Shown piece after piece: positions 1 to 5,362 of a DNA stretch of 5,362 bases. How positions within the stretch are numbered: the stretch's first letter is position 1; each line of letters opens with the position of its first letter. This stretch comes from Desulfuromonadaceae bacterium (GTDB taxonomy: Bacteria > Desulfobacterota > Desulfuromonadia > Desulfuromonadales > Geopsychrobacteraceae), in NCBI GenBank assembly GCA_013138655.1, contig WTCI01000353.1, positions 1-5,362 of the forward strand, in the 5' to 3' direction. The position numbers were made by a program, and so were the translations under genes. The notes below the pieces were generated by a model, which searched no databases, was not told the DNA's origin, and saw nothing but the letters and a program-made list of their open reading frames with translations.

Positions 1-296
1 CTCCAGTTTGGGTCGTTTGGTGGTTTGATTCGTTTTTATTATAGCATTAGCTATAATAGTAGCAACTATATTATTCTAAACAAAGATATCTATAAGAGAA
101 AGGAATTAGAAAACTGGACGAACTGGACGGGACGTTTAATAAATCCACAACCGGGGCCACCTCTCAGGGCTATTTTCTCTGCAGACGAAAATCGGGGAGC
201 TGTTTTCTCAGAAGGAGATGCTGATGCAGGAACAGGCTTTTCTGCTTCCCACGGTATGTTGTGGGCAGTCGAAAATCACGCCTTTTGGGACGGGCT
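1..296. other. Intergenic stretch 3' of hipA, no confident gene
   Basis: The first 110 bases are AT-rich, the rest closer to the gene average. A 9-base direct repeat AACTGGACG occurs at 112-120 and 121-129. On the plus strand the frame 143-304 is open, following two adjacent stop codons at 137-142. Residues encoded from 179 on (LQTKIGELFSQKEMLMQEQ) faintly recall the C-terminus of IS3-family OrfA proteins, but the match is too short to call a transposase remnant. No hairpin followed by a T-run serves as an obvious terminator for hipA on the minus strand. The unusual base composition suggests a junction with unrelated DNA. Confidence 0.4.
37..58. promoter_or_regulatory. AT-rich perfect inverted repeat with -10-like hexamers
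   Basis: Two 9-base arms, TATTATAGC and GCTATAATA, flank the 4-base spacer ATTA. Each arm contains a perfect TATAAT when read outward: plus strand 52-57 and minus strand 43-38. For the minus strand, TTGCTA at 65-60 lies 16 bases upstream of its TATAAT, giving a reasonable sigma70-type promoter that would fire leftward, out of the window. The plus-strand version has no good -35 at normal spacing. No T-run follows on either strand, so a terminator is unlikely. It could be a promoter-operator for a gene to the left; this is an inference from sequence only. Confidence 0.35.
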
Positions 297-1544
297 CTAC
301 GTAAGCCTCCTGACGGCCTTTTGTTCCTGCTCTCCCATCAACTCCATCAAGCGGTAGAGGGCATCACACTTATACGGAGCAAAGGTTCCCTTGAAGAGCC
401 GCAAACGGGCCACTTGAATTTTCTGTGCAAGATCGACGACCCGAGTCAGCACCAGACGTGGTTTGATGCCGACATCCGCGGCGAACTTTTCCCAATGCTC
501 CTTCCTGAGGGCACCTGGATCACACTCTCCGCCGATCTTCATGGCCAGACTTTCCGTCAAGCCATAGTGGCTATAAATCCTCGTCGAAAGCAGATCATAG
601 AAAGGGGCCAGCAGCGGCCCTGACGGCAGCAGCAATAGAGAGATGTTCTTGCCGTGTGCATCCGAGTTGCCGATCAGGACATTGAAAATCACCCAGTTCA
701 GCAAGGACAACAGATCTTTTCCCGCCCTGCTGCTGACATTGCGTACCAGATCAAAGCACGCTGCCAGCGACGGCCCACCCTCGGCTTCATACTTGTACTC
801 AGGGGGAATATGGAGTGCCTGGCAAAAATCCTCCTGATGAAGCCTTTTTATTCCAGCGGTTGTCGTGGCGCGATCATAGCGCTTGACGACAAAAACCCTT
901 GTTTCCTCATGCTGATGGATGAATGTTTGGGGGACCTCCAGACCAACTGCTTGGGCTAGTGCCATACAAAAAGCTTCATTTGTCACCGTGCCGTCCAGGT
1001 TCTCGATGGCCGGTTTGATGATGTGGTTGCTTGGCGCAGCGCCATAACCCAAATAATAGTGTTCCTCGTCGTAATAAATCGGAAGTTTATTCTGGGCACC
1101 GGCCAAGGAGAGCCGTATCCCTTTTTCCCCTGCCAGTAGTGGCCGTTGCGGAAGGTCTCTGAGGAGGTTGTTCAACTCATCCAGCGAGAGTTGACGATAG
1201 GTGCCGGTCTCGGGTTTTGGCTCTTCGCTCTCGACCTGAAGTGAGACCGCACCGGCGCAATCGCCGCCGATTCGCGCCAAGAGTCCATAGTCGTTATTAA
1301 GAGAAAGACCTAGATTCCGGGCGATCACAGCACGGATTTTTTCTTCAGGAAGAAGGTTGGCGAAGAAAGGGTGGGATTCATCGTCAAGATAAGGAGCGGT
1401 GCGTAACGGCAACGACAGGGACAAGGGAATACTTGATTGTTCCAGCCACACCTTGTCGTACTGAAAGCAGAAATGTTTCTTCGCATCGAGCCAGAGGCGT
1501 CCGACGACCTGTTCATCGATGCTGACGCGCAGACCGCCCATCAT
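297..1544 (-). CDS. hipA: HipA-type toxin, serine/threonine protein kinase of a type II toxin-antitoxin module
   Basis: This 415-residue protein has the full HipA layout, close to the 440 residues of E. coli HipA. An N-terminal subdomain (about 1-105) includes the conserved FFANLLPE segment (60-67). The kinase core follows: the phosphate-binding loop RLSLAGAQNK (144-153), where Ser146 matches the autophosphorylated Ser150 of E. coli HipA; HIIKP (174-178) with the ATP-binding lysine Lys177; VKRYDR (220-225); the catalytic loop GNSDAHGKN (292-300) with Asp295 and Asn300; and FYDLLS (315-320), whose Asp317 is the metal-binding aspartate. All key residues are present, so the kinase should be active. 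Family members phosphorylate glutamyl-tRNA synthetase or other targets in the cytoplasm and arrest growth; the target here is unknown. The start ATG overlaps the antitoxin stop (ATGA), with GGGAG about 7 bases upstream; a second ATG follows directly. Translational coupling to the antitoxin is expected. Confidence 0.95.
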   Translation of the reverse strand: MMGGLRVSIDEQVVGRLWLDAKKHFCFQYDKVWLEQSSIPLSLSLPLRTAPYLDDESHPFFANLLPEEKIRAVIARNLGLSLNNDYGLLARIGGDCAGAVSLQVESEEPKPETGTYRQLSLDELNNLLRDLPQRPLLAGEKGIRLSLAGAQNKLPIYYDEEHYYLGYGAAPSNHIIKPAIENLDGTVTNEAFCMALAQAVGLEVPQTFIHQHEETRVFVVKRYDRATTTAGIKRLHQEDFCQALHIPPEYKYEAEGGPSLAACFDLVRNVSSRAGKDLLSLLNWVIFNVLIGNSDAHGKNISLLLLPSGPLLAPFYDLLSTRIYSHYGLTESLAMKIGGECDPGALRKEHWEKFAADVGIKPRLVLTRVVDLAQKIQVARLRLFKGTFAPYKCDALYRLMELMGEQEQKAVRRLT

Positions 1545-1777
1545 GATTCATCTCCCGGCGCTGCCCAGGTCCGGATGCTCGCCCCCAACTCGATACCAAG
1601 ACCTCTAAGCACCTGCAGCACCTTGTTCAACTGCACCGTTGCCTTGCCATTTTCCAAAGCAGACAGAAAAGCATAGCTTACACCACAAACCGCAGCCGCC
1701 TCTGCCAAGGTGAGACCATCGTCTTTACGCTTCTGCCTGATGATCTGTCCGATATCTTCCGGATTAATAATTTTCAT
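1541..1777 (-). CDS. hipB: HipB-type antitoxin, XRE-family DNA-binding protein
   Basis: The 78-residue protein is almost entirely one XRE/Cro-type helix-turn-helix domain (about residues 8-62). LTLAEAAAVCGV and SYAFLSALENGK (22-45) form the HTH, with the SxLENGKATVQLNKV signature shared by HipB-like antitoxins. The short C-terminal tail ends WAAPGDES; in E. coli HipB the tail is a flexible degradation determinant, which I can only presume here. Family role: dimers bind operators upstream of the operon, and together with HipA they repress transcription and hold the kinase inactive. I choose the ATG at 1777 because GAGG sits 6 bases upstream (1787-1784); a TTG at 1789 would add four residues (MRKK) but lies over that ribosome binding site. 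The gene is the first of the operon and overlaps hipA by four bases. Confidence 0.92.
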   Translation of the reverse strand: MKIINPEDIGQIIRQKRKDDGLTLAEAAAVCGVSYAFLSALENGKATVQLNKVLQVLRGLGIELGASIRTWAAPGDES

Positions 1778-1793
1778 TTTTTTCCTCAAAATT

Positions 1794-1809
1794 ATCTACG
1801 TTCGCATAT
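1794..1809. promoter_or_regulatory. Palindromic operator 1 of hipBA (candidate)
   Basis: ATCTACGTTCGCATAT is an imperfect 16-bp palindrome with pattern AT.T.CG..CG.A.AT. It lies across the predicted transcription start, just upstream of the hipB ribosome binding site. It shares the half-site ATCTACG with two further copies at 1845-1860 and 1894-1909. HipB proteins bind comparable short palindromes upstream of their own operon, so this is the most likely autoregulatory site. Confidence 0.6.
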
Positions 1810-1837
1810 TTATAGCAGACGAACTGCGAAATTGACA
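1809..1837 (-). promoter_or_regulatory. Candidate hipBA promoter with extended -10
   Basis: Reading the minus strand, TATAAA at 1814-1809 is preceded directly by TGC, giving an extended -10 (TGnTATAAA). At 17 bases spacing the -35 position is TGTCAA (1837-1832), a poor match, which is tolerable with an extended -10. Transcription would start near 1802, inside the first palindrome and about 25 bases before the hipB ATG. The position of the operators over and upstream of it fits autorepression. Predicted from sequence only. Confidence 0.5.
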
Positions 1838-1844
1838 GAACAAT

Positions 1845-1860
1845 ATATGCGATCGTAGAT
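1845..1860. promoter_or_regulatory. Palindromic operator 2 of hipBA (candidate)
   Basis: On the minus strand this reads ATCTACGATCGCATAT, matching operator 1 at 15 of 16 positions but in the opposite orientation. The centre CGATCG is a perfect palindrome. It lies just upstream of the predicted -35 position. Its centre is about 51 bp from that of operator 1, close to five helical turns, so two bound dimers would lie on the same DNA face. Confidence 0.6.
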
Positions 1861-1893
1861 ATTGGCTCCAGTTTTCCAGCGATGCACTAAATT

Positions 1894-1909
1894 ATCTACG
1901 AACACAGAT
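1894..1909. promoter_or_regulatory. Palindromic operator 3 of hipBA (candidate)
   Basis: ATCTACGAACACAGAT keeps the ATCTACG half-site and ends in AGAT, the complement of ATCT, so the outer four base pairs form a perfect dyad. Identity extends left: AATTATCTACG is shared with operator 1. Its centre is 49 bp from that of operator 2. It is the most distant and most diverged of the three, and it ends right where the comM-derived segment begins. Confidence 0.5.
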
Positions 1910-2045
1910 GGAAAATGGGTGTGAGGGAATGAAGCGAGAGGAGCCGGCCCGCACCATTGCCGACCTCGCCGGCGTAACCCGGATTGAGCGGCAGCACTTG
2001 GCCGAAGCCATTCAGTATCGAGGGTTGGATCGGAAAACGTCCTGA
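1908..2045 (+). pseudogene. comM: 3' remnant of comM (Mg-chelatase-like ATPase tail), copy 1
   Basis: From about 1944 the plus strand encodes ARTIADLAG, then HLAEAIQYRGLDRK, then a TGA stop at 2043-2045. This is the characteristic C-terminus of ComM/YifB, a Mg-chelatase-like AAA+ protein of about 500 residues that acts as a branch-migration helicase in natural transformation. Only the last 33 or so codons remain; the ATPase domain is absent. An ATG at 1908 or 1929 is in frame, but the residues before ARTIADL (MENGCEGMKREE) are not ComM-like, so the junction lies near 1930-1944. The true stop codon and a following terminator are preserved, suggesting this is the original 3' end of a comM gene. 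It may alternatively be a fragment captured by recombination. A short product could in principle be made from the ATG, but I see no convincing ribosome binding site. Confidence 0.75.
1965..2040 (+). repeat. 76-bp direct repeat, copy 1
   Basis: The 76 bases match 3518-3593 at 71 positions without gaps, in the same orientation. The five differences fall at 1973, 1993, 1998, 2011 and 2025. The repeat corresponds to the comM C-terminal coding segment. Weaker similarity seems to continue about 20 bases beyond the right end (shared GAA and GATC blocks near 2050-2060 and 3604-3612). Confidence 0.9.
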
Positions 2046-2076
2046 GGCATTGAATTGATCGAGAATCGCATAAACC

Positions 2077-2110
2077 AGGGGTTATCGAACGCCCTGCTGA
2101 CCCCTTTTTT
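2077..2110 (+). terminator. Rho-independent terminator downstream of the comM remnant
   Basis: The arms AGGGGTTA (2077-2084) and TGACCCCT (2098-2105) pair over eight positions with one G-T wobble. The 13-base loop is followed by TTTTTT (2105-2110). On the minus strand no T-run follows, so the signal is directional. It lies 31 bases after the comM remnant's stop codon, where the native comM terminator would be expected. Confidence 0.75.
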
Positions 2111-2156
2111 AATAACGGACTCTGATGGAAAGGCGCTTGCCAAAAGATAAACGGGA

Positions 2157-2170
2157 AAGCCTGGGAGGCT
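2157..2170 (-). terminator. Weak hairpin, possible end of the MFS transcript
   Basis: On the minus strand AGCCT (2170-2166), a CCC loop, then AGGCT (2162-2158) form a five-pair stem, followed by a T-rich but interrupted stretch TTCCCGTTTATCTTTT. It lies about 100 bases past the transporter's stop. The short stem and broken T-run make this a tentative call. Confidence 0.25.
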
Positions 2171-2193
2171 GTCGGGCTATCCATGAACCAGCT

Positions 2194-2271
2194 CTAGCGT
2201 GGCCACGTCGATACTGGAGAGCGATTTAATGTCAAGGATTGTGTTGATCCCTCTACCATTGTTTTTGTCAT
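2194..2271 (-). pseudogene. Truncated, probably frameshifted gene start coupled to the transporter
   Basis: The ATG at 2271 overlaps the transporter's TGA by the ATGA arrangement and has AAGGAGG five bases upstream, the strongest ribosome binding site in the window. The frame encodes only 25 residues (MTKTMVEGSTQSLTL... to TAG at 2196-2194). A one-base shift after codon 8 would instead give a protein-like stretch beginning GINTILDIKSLSSID and ending DVATLELVHG at a TAG about 24 residues later. I therefore read it as the start of a coupled second gene of the operon that has been broken and lost. I do not recognise the family. A genuine 25-residue small protein remains possible. Confidence 0.4.
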
Positions 2272-3428
2272 GAGTTCCTCCTTGCCAGCACCCGTAGCGT
2301 AACAGCAGCGATTGTTGTCAGTGCAGCTGCCATTACAAAGGCGCTACTCATTCCCAGCCATTGCCAGACTGCGCCGAACAGTACGGCACCGGGCAGGGCC
2401 ATGAGGCCGCTCAACAGATGATAGAGGCCGAATACCGTGCCCTTCTGCCCAGCAGGTGCAAAGTCACCCAGCAGGGCCCGTTCCGCTCCTTCGGTAGATG
2501 CCAGTGCCGCCGCATAACCCAGAAACAGCACCCAGACGATCATGCCACCATCCGGTAACCAGGCAAAGGCGATGAGCAACAGGACACGGGCGGTCCAGCC
2601 GATGGAAACGATCCGCAATCGGCCAAAGCGGTCCGACAGGGCTCCGGCCGGCCCCGAGATCAGGGCCTTCACACCGCTGGCACCGGCCCACAACAGCGGT
2701 ACCCAGGACAGGGTGATACCGCCCTGATGGGCCCACAGAACCAGAAAGGCCTCCGGTGTCGTGGCCAGCGCCAGACCGCCCGAGGACAGCACCAGCCCCT
2801 TGACCCGGGCATCGAGACCCCTCCAGTACAGCCGTGCGGGAGGATGTTCCGGCTTGACGTTGGGGGGCATCTTGAGACCGAATATCAGCAGTAAAATGAG
2901 CGCGGTCCCCGGAATGACCGAAGCCATGAAGACATGTTCCATGGTCATCCCCCACTGCAGCAGACCAAAGGCCAGCAACGGCCCGAACATCGCTCCGGCA
3001 TGGTCCATACTGCGATGGAAGCCGAAGGCGCGCCCGCGCACCTGTTCGTCAGTGCTGGATGCAATCAGCGCATCCCGCGGCGCAGTGCGAATCCCCTTAC
3101 CCCCCCGGTCCAGAAAACGCAGCATCAGCACCCACCCCCAACTCAGGGCGAAGCCGATCAATGGCCGGGCCGTATTGGAAACCGTATAGCCGCCCACCAC
3201 CAGTTTTTTGGAATCCCAGCCACGATCCGCCAGCCAGCCGGAAACCAGTTTGAGGATACTGGCGGTGGCCTCGGCTACGCCCTCTACCAGACCCACGATC
3301 ACTGGTCCCGCACCCAGGGTCGCGGTCAGGAACAGGGGCAGTAGCGGTGTGATCATCTCGCTGGCGGTGTCGTTCAGGAATGACACCAGGCCGAGAATGA
3401 TGACGGTACGCGGTAAAAAGTTGAACAT
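2268..3428 (-). CDS. MFS transporter, MJ1317-like group
   Basis: A 386-residue polytopic inner-membrane protein with about 12 hydrophobic helices, the usual MFS length. The N-terminal SFLNDTASEMITPLLPLFL (16-34) and FLDRGGKGIRTAPRDALIA (105-123), then GFHRSMDHAGAMFGP (136-150), are the hallmark blocks of the MJ1317-like MFS group. MFS motif A appears as SGWLADR (63-69) and again in the second half as GALSDRFGR (262-270). Family members are presumed proton-coupled exporters; the substrate is not known and nothing here identifies it. The start ATG at 3428 has only a weak GGGGA about 11 bases upstream. Upstream lies a comM tail copy, then the PBP1A gene on the same strand. I find no convincing promoter in the 225-bp gap, so readthrough is possible. 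Its stop overlaps the ATG of a broken downstream frame. Confidence 0.9.
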   Translation of the reverse strand: MFNFLPRTVIILGLVSFLNDTASEMITPLLPLFLTATLGAGPVIVGLVEGVAEATASILKLVSGWLADRGWDSKKLVVGGYTVSNTARPLIGFALSWGWVLMLRFLDRGGKGIRTAPRDALIASSTDEQVRGRAFGFHRSMDHAGAMFGPLLAFGLLQWGMTMEHVFMASVIPGTALILLLIFGLKMPPNVKPEHPPARLYWRGLDARVKGLVLSSGGLALATTPEAFLVLWAHQGGITLSWVPLLWAGASGVKALISGPAGALSDRFGRLRIVSIGWTARVLLLIAFAWLPDGGMIVWVLFLGYAAALASTEGAERALLGDFAPAGQKGTVFGLYHLLSGLMALPGAVLFGAVWQWLGMSSAFVMAAALTTIAAVTLRVLARRNS

Positions 3429-3499
3429 GGGATCAGTGTTCCCCGGCAGTGCTACTGAGAGGGGGGTCCGGTGGTTCGACCATCGGTGGCTCTGGGTTG

Positions 3500-3611
3500 G
3501 GCACCGTCTCCGCCGCCCTCGCCGGTGTAACCCGGATTGAGCGGCCGCACCTGGCCGAAGCCAATCAGTATCGAGGGGTGGATCGGAAAACGTACGGAAA
3601 TATGAACCGAT
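3500..3611 (+). pseudogene. comM: Degraded 3' remnant of comM, copy 2
   Basis: On the plus strand the segment encodes LAGVTRIERPHLAEANQYRG then VDRK, a ComM/YifB C-terminus like copy 1. Conservation is poorer: the ARTIADL segment is replaced by TVSAAL with one extra codon, Ile of AEAIQYR is Asn, and the native stop after DRK is lost (the frame runs on through TYGNMNR to about 3697). Nothing ComM-like lies upstream of about 3500. It is antisense to, and upstream of, the transporter gene, in the gap after the PBP1A stop. No terminator follows it, unlike copy 1. It is non-functional as a ComM gene. Confidence 0.7.
3518..3593 (+). repeat. 76-bp direct repeat, copy 2
   Basis: Matches 1965-2040 in 71 of 76 positions, same orientation, offset 1553 bp. 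The two copies bracket the MFS transporter and the broken frame after it. The left boundary of similarity is sharp at the CTCGCCGG motif; only short scattered matches lie before it. Confidence 0.9.
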
Positions 3612-3653
3612 CAGACGGTTTCGCAGTAGGCTCTTGTATTGTCAGACAGCCTC

Positions 3654-5362
3654 CTAGTTCCCTTCCAGATCCAAACGGAAAAAGTCCCTGGCCTTAAGCT
3701 GTTTGTCATTGCTCAGGCGGGTTGGTGCGGTGCCTGAGGCGAACACTTCGTAGTAAGCCTGCTCATTGTCCTCCGCCAGAAGCAGACCGTTTTTTGTGTC
3801 GATCGGGTGGAATTCAATGCTGTCCGGGACCTGGAAGTTTTGCACCGGGTACTGCTTGATCGCCTCTTTCATGAACGCAACCCAGGCCGGTGCCGCAGCC
3901 CGCGAGCCGGTTTCACTTTTCCCCAGGGGGCGCTCCTGATCATAGCCGACCCAGGAGACCGTCGCCAGTTGCGGAATGTAACCGATGTACCAGGCGTCCT
4001 TCAGGTCATTGGTGGTGCCGGTTTTTCCGGCGGAAGGACGCCCCAGGGCCTTGGCACGCCAGCCGGTTCCCTCCTGCACGACGCTTTCCATAATGTTGGT
4101 AATCAGGTAGGCCGTTTCCGGTGAAATCACGCGCCGTGGCGGTTTGCGGATCAGCCGCTGATCTGCCGCCATCCCTTGGGCGAAATCGGCCGGATCGATC
4201 GATTCGAGAATGCGTCCATGGCGGTCGCGGATCCGGGTGATATAGGTCGGTGGCACCAGAATACCGCTGTTGGCGAAAACCGTGTAGGCGGTGAGCATTT
4301 CCAGCGGGGTCATCGCGGTTGAACCGAGCCCCAGGGTCAGGTCGCGCTGCAGCGGCGTTTCGATCCCGAGCTTTTGCGCGTAGTTGGCCGCATAGTTGAG
4401 GCCGATATCCTCGAGGATTTTGATCGTGACCACGTTGCGTGAATGGGCCAATGCCTGGCGGAAGCTGGTCGGGCCGTAAAACTTTTCTTCGTAGTTGCGC
4501 GGCTTCCACTCTTCCAGTGCGCCGGTTTCGGCCTTTATATTTTCGTAGATCAGCGGGGTGTCGAGGATCACGCTGGCCGGGGTGTAGCCTTTATCGAGAG
4601 CGGCGGCATAGATGATCGGTTTAATCGCCGAACCGGGCAGACGTTTGGCCTGGATGGCTCGGTTGAACTGGCTTTCGCGGAAGTCATAACCGCCGACCAT
4701 GGCTTTGATCTGACCGGTGAATGGGTCGATAGCGATCAAAGCTCCCTGTGCCAGCGGTTTCTGTTCCAGTTGCAGTTGCAGCGGTTCTGTCAGACTGTCA
4801 ACAACCCGGACATCGATCAGCGCACCGAGCGGCAGACAGGTCTCTTTCTCATCTCCCTTGTTGCCGGTGGGCTCGGCCTCCGGCTCGACGACCCGGATCG
4901 GCGCTGCCCACTTGCTGGCCTGGATAGAAATCACCCCGGTTCGGTCGCCGATGCGGCAAAGGATCGCGTCATCCTTCTGGCCGATGATCAGTGCCTGGGA
5001 AAACCCGCCGGCGGCCAGTGGCTCGTCAGTCAGGGCCGCCTGCTGTTTGAGCAGGAATTCTTCCTGTGCCGCGGCATCAAGCACCTGCTCTACCGGTCGG
5101 AAGCCCTGGCGCTTGTCGTGATTACGCAGGTTATTTTTAACGGCTTCGCGGGCGACTTTTTGCATGGCCAGGTTGATACTGGTTTCGATCTGCAAGCCTC
5201 CGGTGTAAAGCAGCTCTTTACCGAAGCGTTGCTCAAGATAGCGGCGGACCTGTTCGTTGAAATAGGCCGTGACGTCGAGCAGGTTGTTGAGGCGGGGCTT
5301 GATGGCGACCTCTTCCTCATCCGCCTGCATCGCCTCTTCCGGAGTAATAAAGCCTTCTTCGA
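3654..5362 (-). CDS. mrcA: Penicillin-binding protein 1A (class A, bifunctional), N-terminus outside window
   Basis: The visible 568 or so residues are the C-terminal part of a class A PBP, usually about 800 residues. The reading frame stays open from an internal ATG at 5330 to the window edge, encoding EEGFITPEEA, so the true start lies beyond 5362. The visible part starts at the end of the glycosyltransferase domain (region ITPEEA...VRRYLEQRFG), followed by a linker/OB-like region and the transpeptidase domain. The active-site motifs are SAIK in LPGSAIKP (catalytic Ser codon 4631-4629), SRN in AHSRNVV (4442-4434) and KTG in AGKTGTTND (4025-4017). These show an intact DD-transpeptidase that crosslinks peptidoglycan in the periplasm; the missing N-terminus would carry the membrane anchor and glycan polymerase. 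It ends LDLEGN, followed by only weak hairpins. The symbol is by family resemblance; ponA is the alternative name. Confidence 0.95.
   Translation of the reverse strand, partial: EEGFITPEEAMQADEEEVAIKPRLNNLLDVTAYFNEQVRRYLEQRFGKELLYTGGLQIETSINLAMQKVAREAVKNNLRNHDKRQGFRPVEQVLDAAAQEEFLLKQQAALTDEPLAAGGFSQALIIGQKDDAILCRIGDRTGVISIQASKWAAPIRVVEPEAEPTGNKGDEKETCLPLGALIDVRVVDSLTEPLQLQLEQKPLAQGALIAIDPFTGQIKAMVGGYDFRESQFNRAIQAKRLPGSAIKPIIYAAALDKGYTPASVILDTPLIYENIKAETGALEEWKPRNYEEKFYGPTSFRQALAHSRNVVTIKILEDIGLNYAANYAQKLGIETPLQRDLTLGLGSTAMTPLEMLTAYTVFANSGILVPPTYITRIRDRHGRILESIDPADFAQGMAADQRLIRKPPRRVISPETAYLITNIMESVVQEGTGWRAKALGRPSAGKTGTTNDLKDAWYIGYIPQLATVSWVGYDQERPLGKSETGSRAAAPAWVAFMKEAIKQYPVQNFQVPDSIEFHPIDTKNGLLLAEDNEQAYYEVFASGTAPTRLSNDKQLKARDFFRLDLEGN

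Noticed and set aside
1810..2184. 124-codon open frame on the minus strand in the intergenic region
   Set aside because: It runs antisense through the comM remnant, the terminator and all three operators, its residues look like no protein family, and no ribosome binding site precedes its ATG.
2198..2207. 10-bp perfect palindrome CGTGGCCACG
   Set aside because: Short, isolated, without a T-run or a second copy; such palindromes arise by chance and no role can be supported.
2464..2955. 163-codon minus-strand frame within the MFS gene
   Set aside because: It is an out-of-frame reading of the transporter, whose own frame shows strong family motifs.
3605..3652. Two small hairpins after the PBP1A stop (AACCG/CGGTT and AGGCT/AGCCT)
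   Set aside because: Both have only five-pair stems, the second with a 15-base loop, and no T-run follows on the minus strand, so I do not call a terminator.
3449..3697. 82-codon plus-strand frame containing comM copy 2
   Set aside because: Only the comM-derived middle part resembles protein; the start is glycine-rich low-complexity and the end runs into the PBP1A gene antisense. It is a remnant, not a gene.
4006..4509. 167-codon minus-strand frame within the PBP1A gene
   Set aside because: Alternate frame of the transpeptidase domain with arginine- and proline-rich composition typical of shadow frames in GC-rich genes.

Overview
The window looks like a piece of a Gram-negative bacterial chromosome with moderately high GC genes and two AT-rich gaps. 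The style of the proteins (class A penicillin-binding protein, MFS transporter, ComM tail) fits a deltaproteobacterium of the Desulfuromonas/Geobacter/Pelobacter type. That assignment is an inference from protein flavour only, with no marker gene to fix it. All intact genes lie on the minus strand, so the natural reading direction is from high to low coordinates.

Right end, 5362 to 3654: the C-terminal two thirds of a bifunctional penicillin-binding protein 1A, with all three transpeptidase motifs intact and its N-terminus outside the window. Next, 3653-3429: a 225-bp gap holding a degraded copy of the last codons of comM on the plus strand. Then 3428-2268: an MFS transporter of the MJ1317-like group. 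A strong ribosome binding site and an ATG overlap its stop codon, but they lead only into a 25-codon reading frame that looks like a broken downstream gene.

Middle, 2267-1778: an intergenic stretch of about 490 bp. It holds a second, better preserved comM tail with stop codon and a plus-strand rho-independent terminator (2077-2110), then an AT-rich control region with three 16-bp imperfect palindromes about 50 bp apart. Left of it is a HipB/HipA-type toxin-antitoxin operon (1777-297): a small XRE-family antitoxin overlapping a full-length HipA-like Ser/Thr kinase by four bases. The first 296 bp hold no confident gene, but have an AT-rich 9-bp perfect inverted repeat containing -10-like hexamers.

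Main points of interest: the two comM 3'-tail copies are direct repeats (71 of 76 bases identical, 1553 bp apart) that bracket the transporter and adjoin the hipBA control region, so this looks like a site of past integration or duplication. The hipBA control region has an orderly three-operator layout suited to cooperative autorepression. I see no clearly new multi-gene system; the genes themselves belong to known families.
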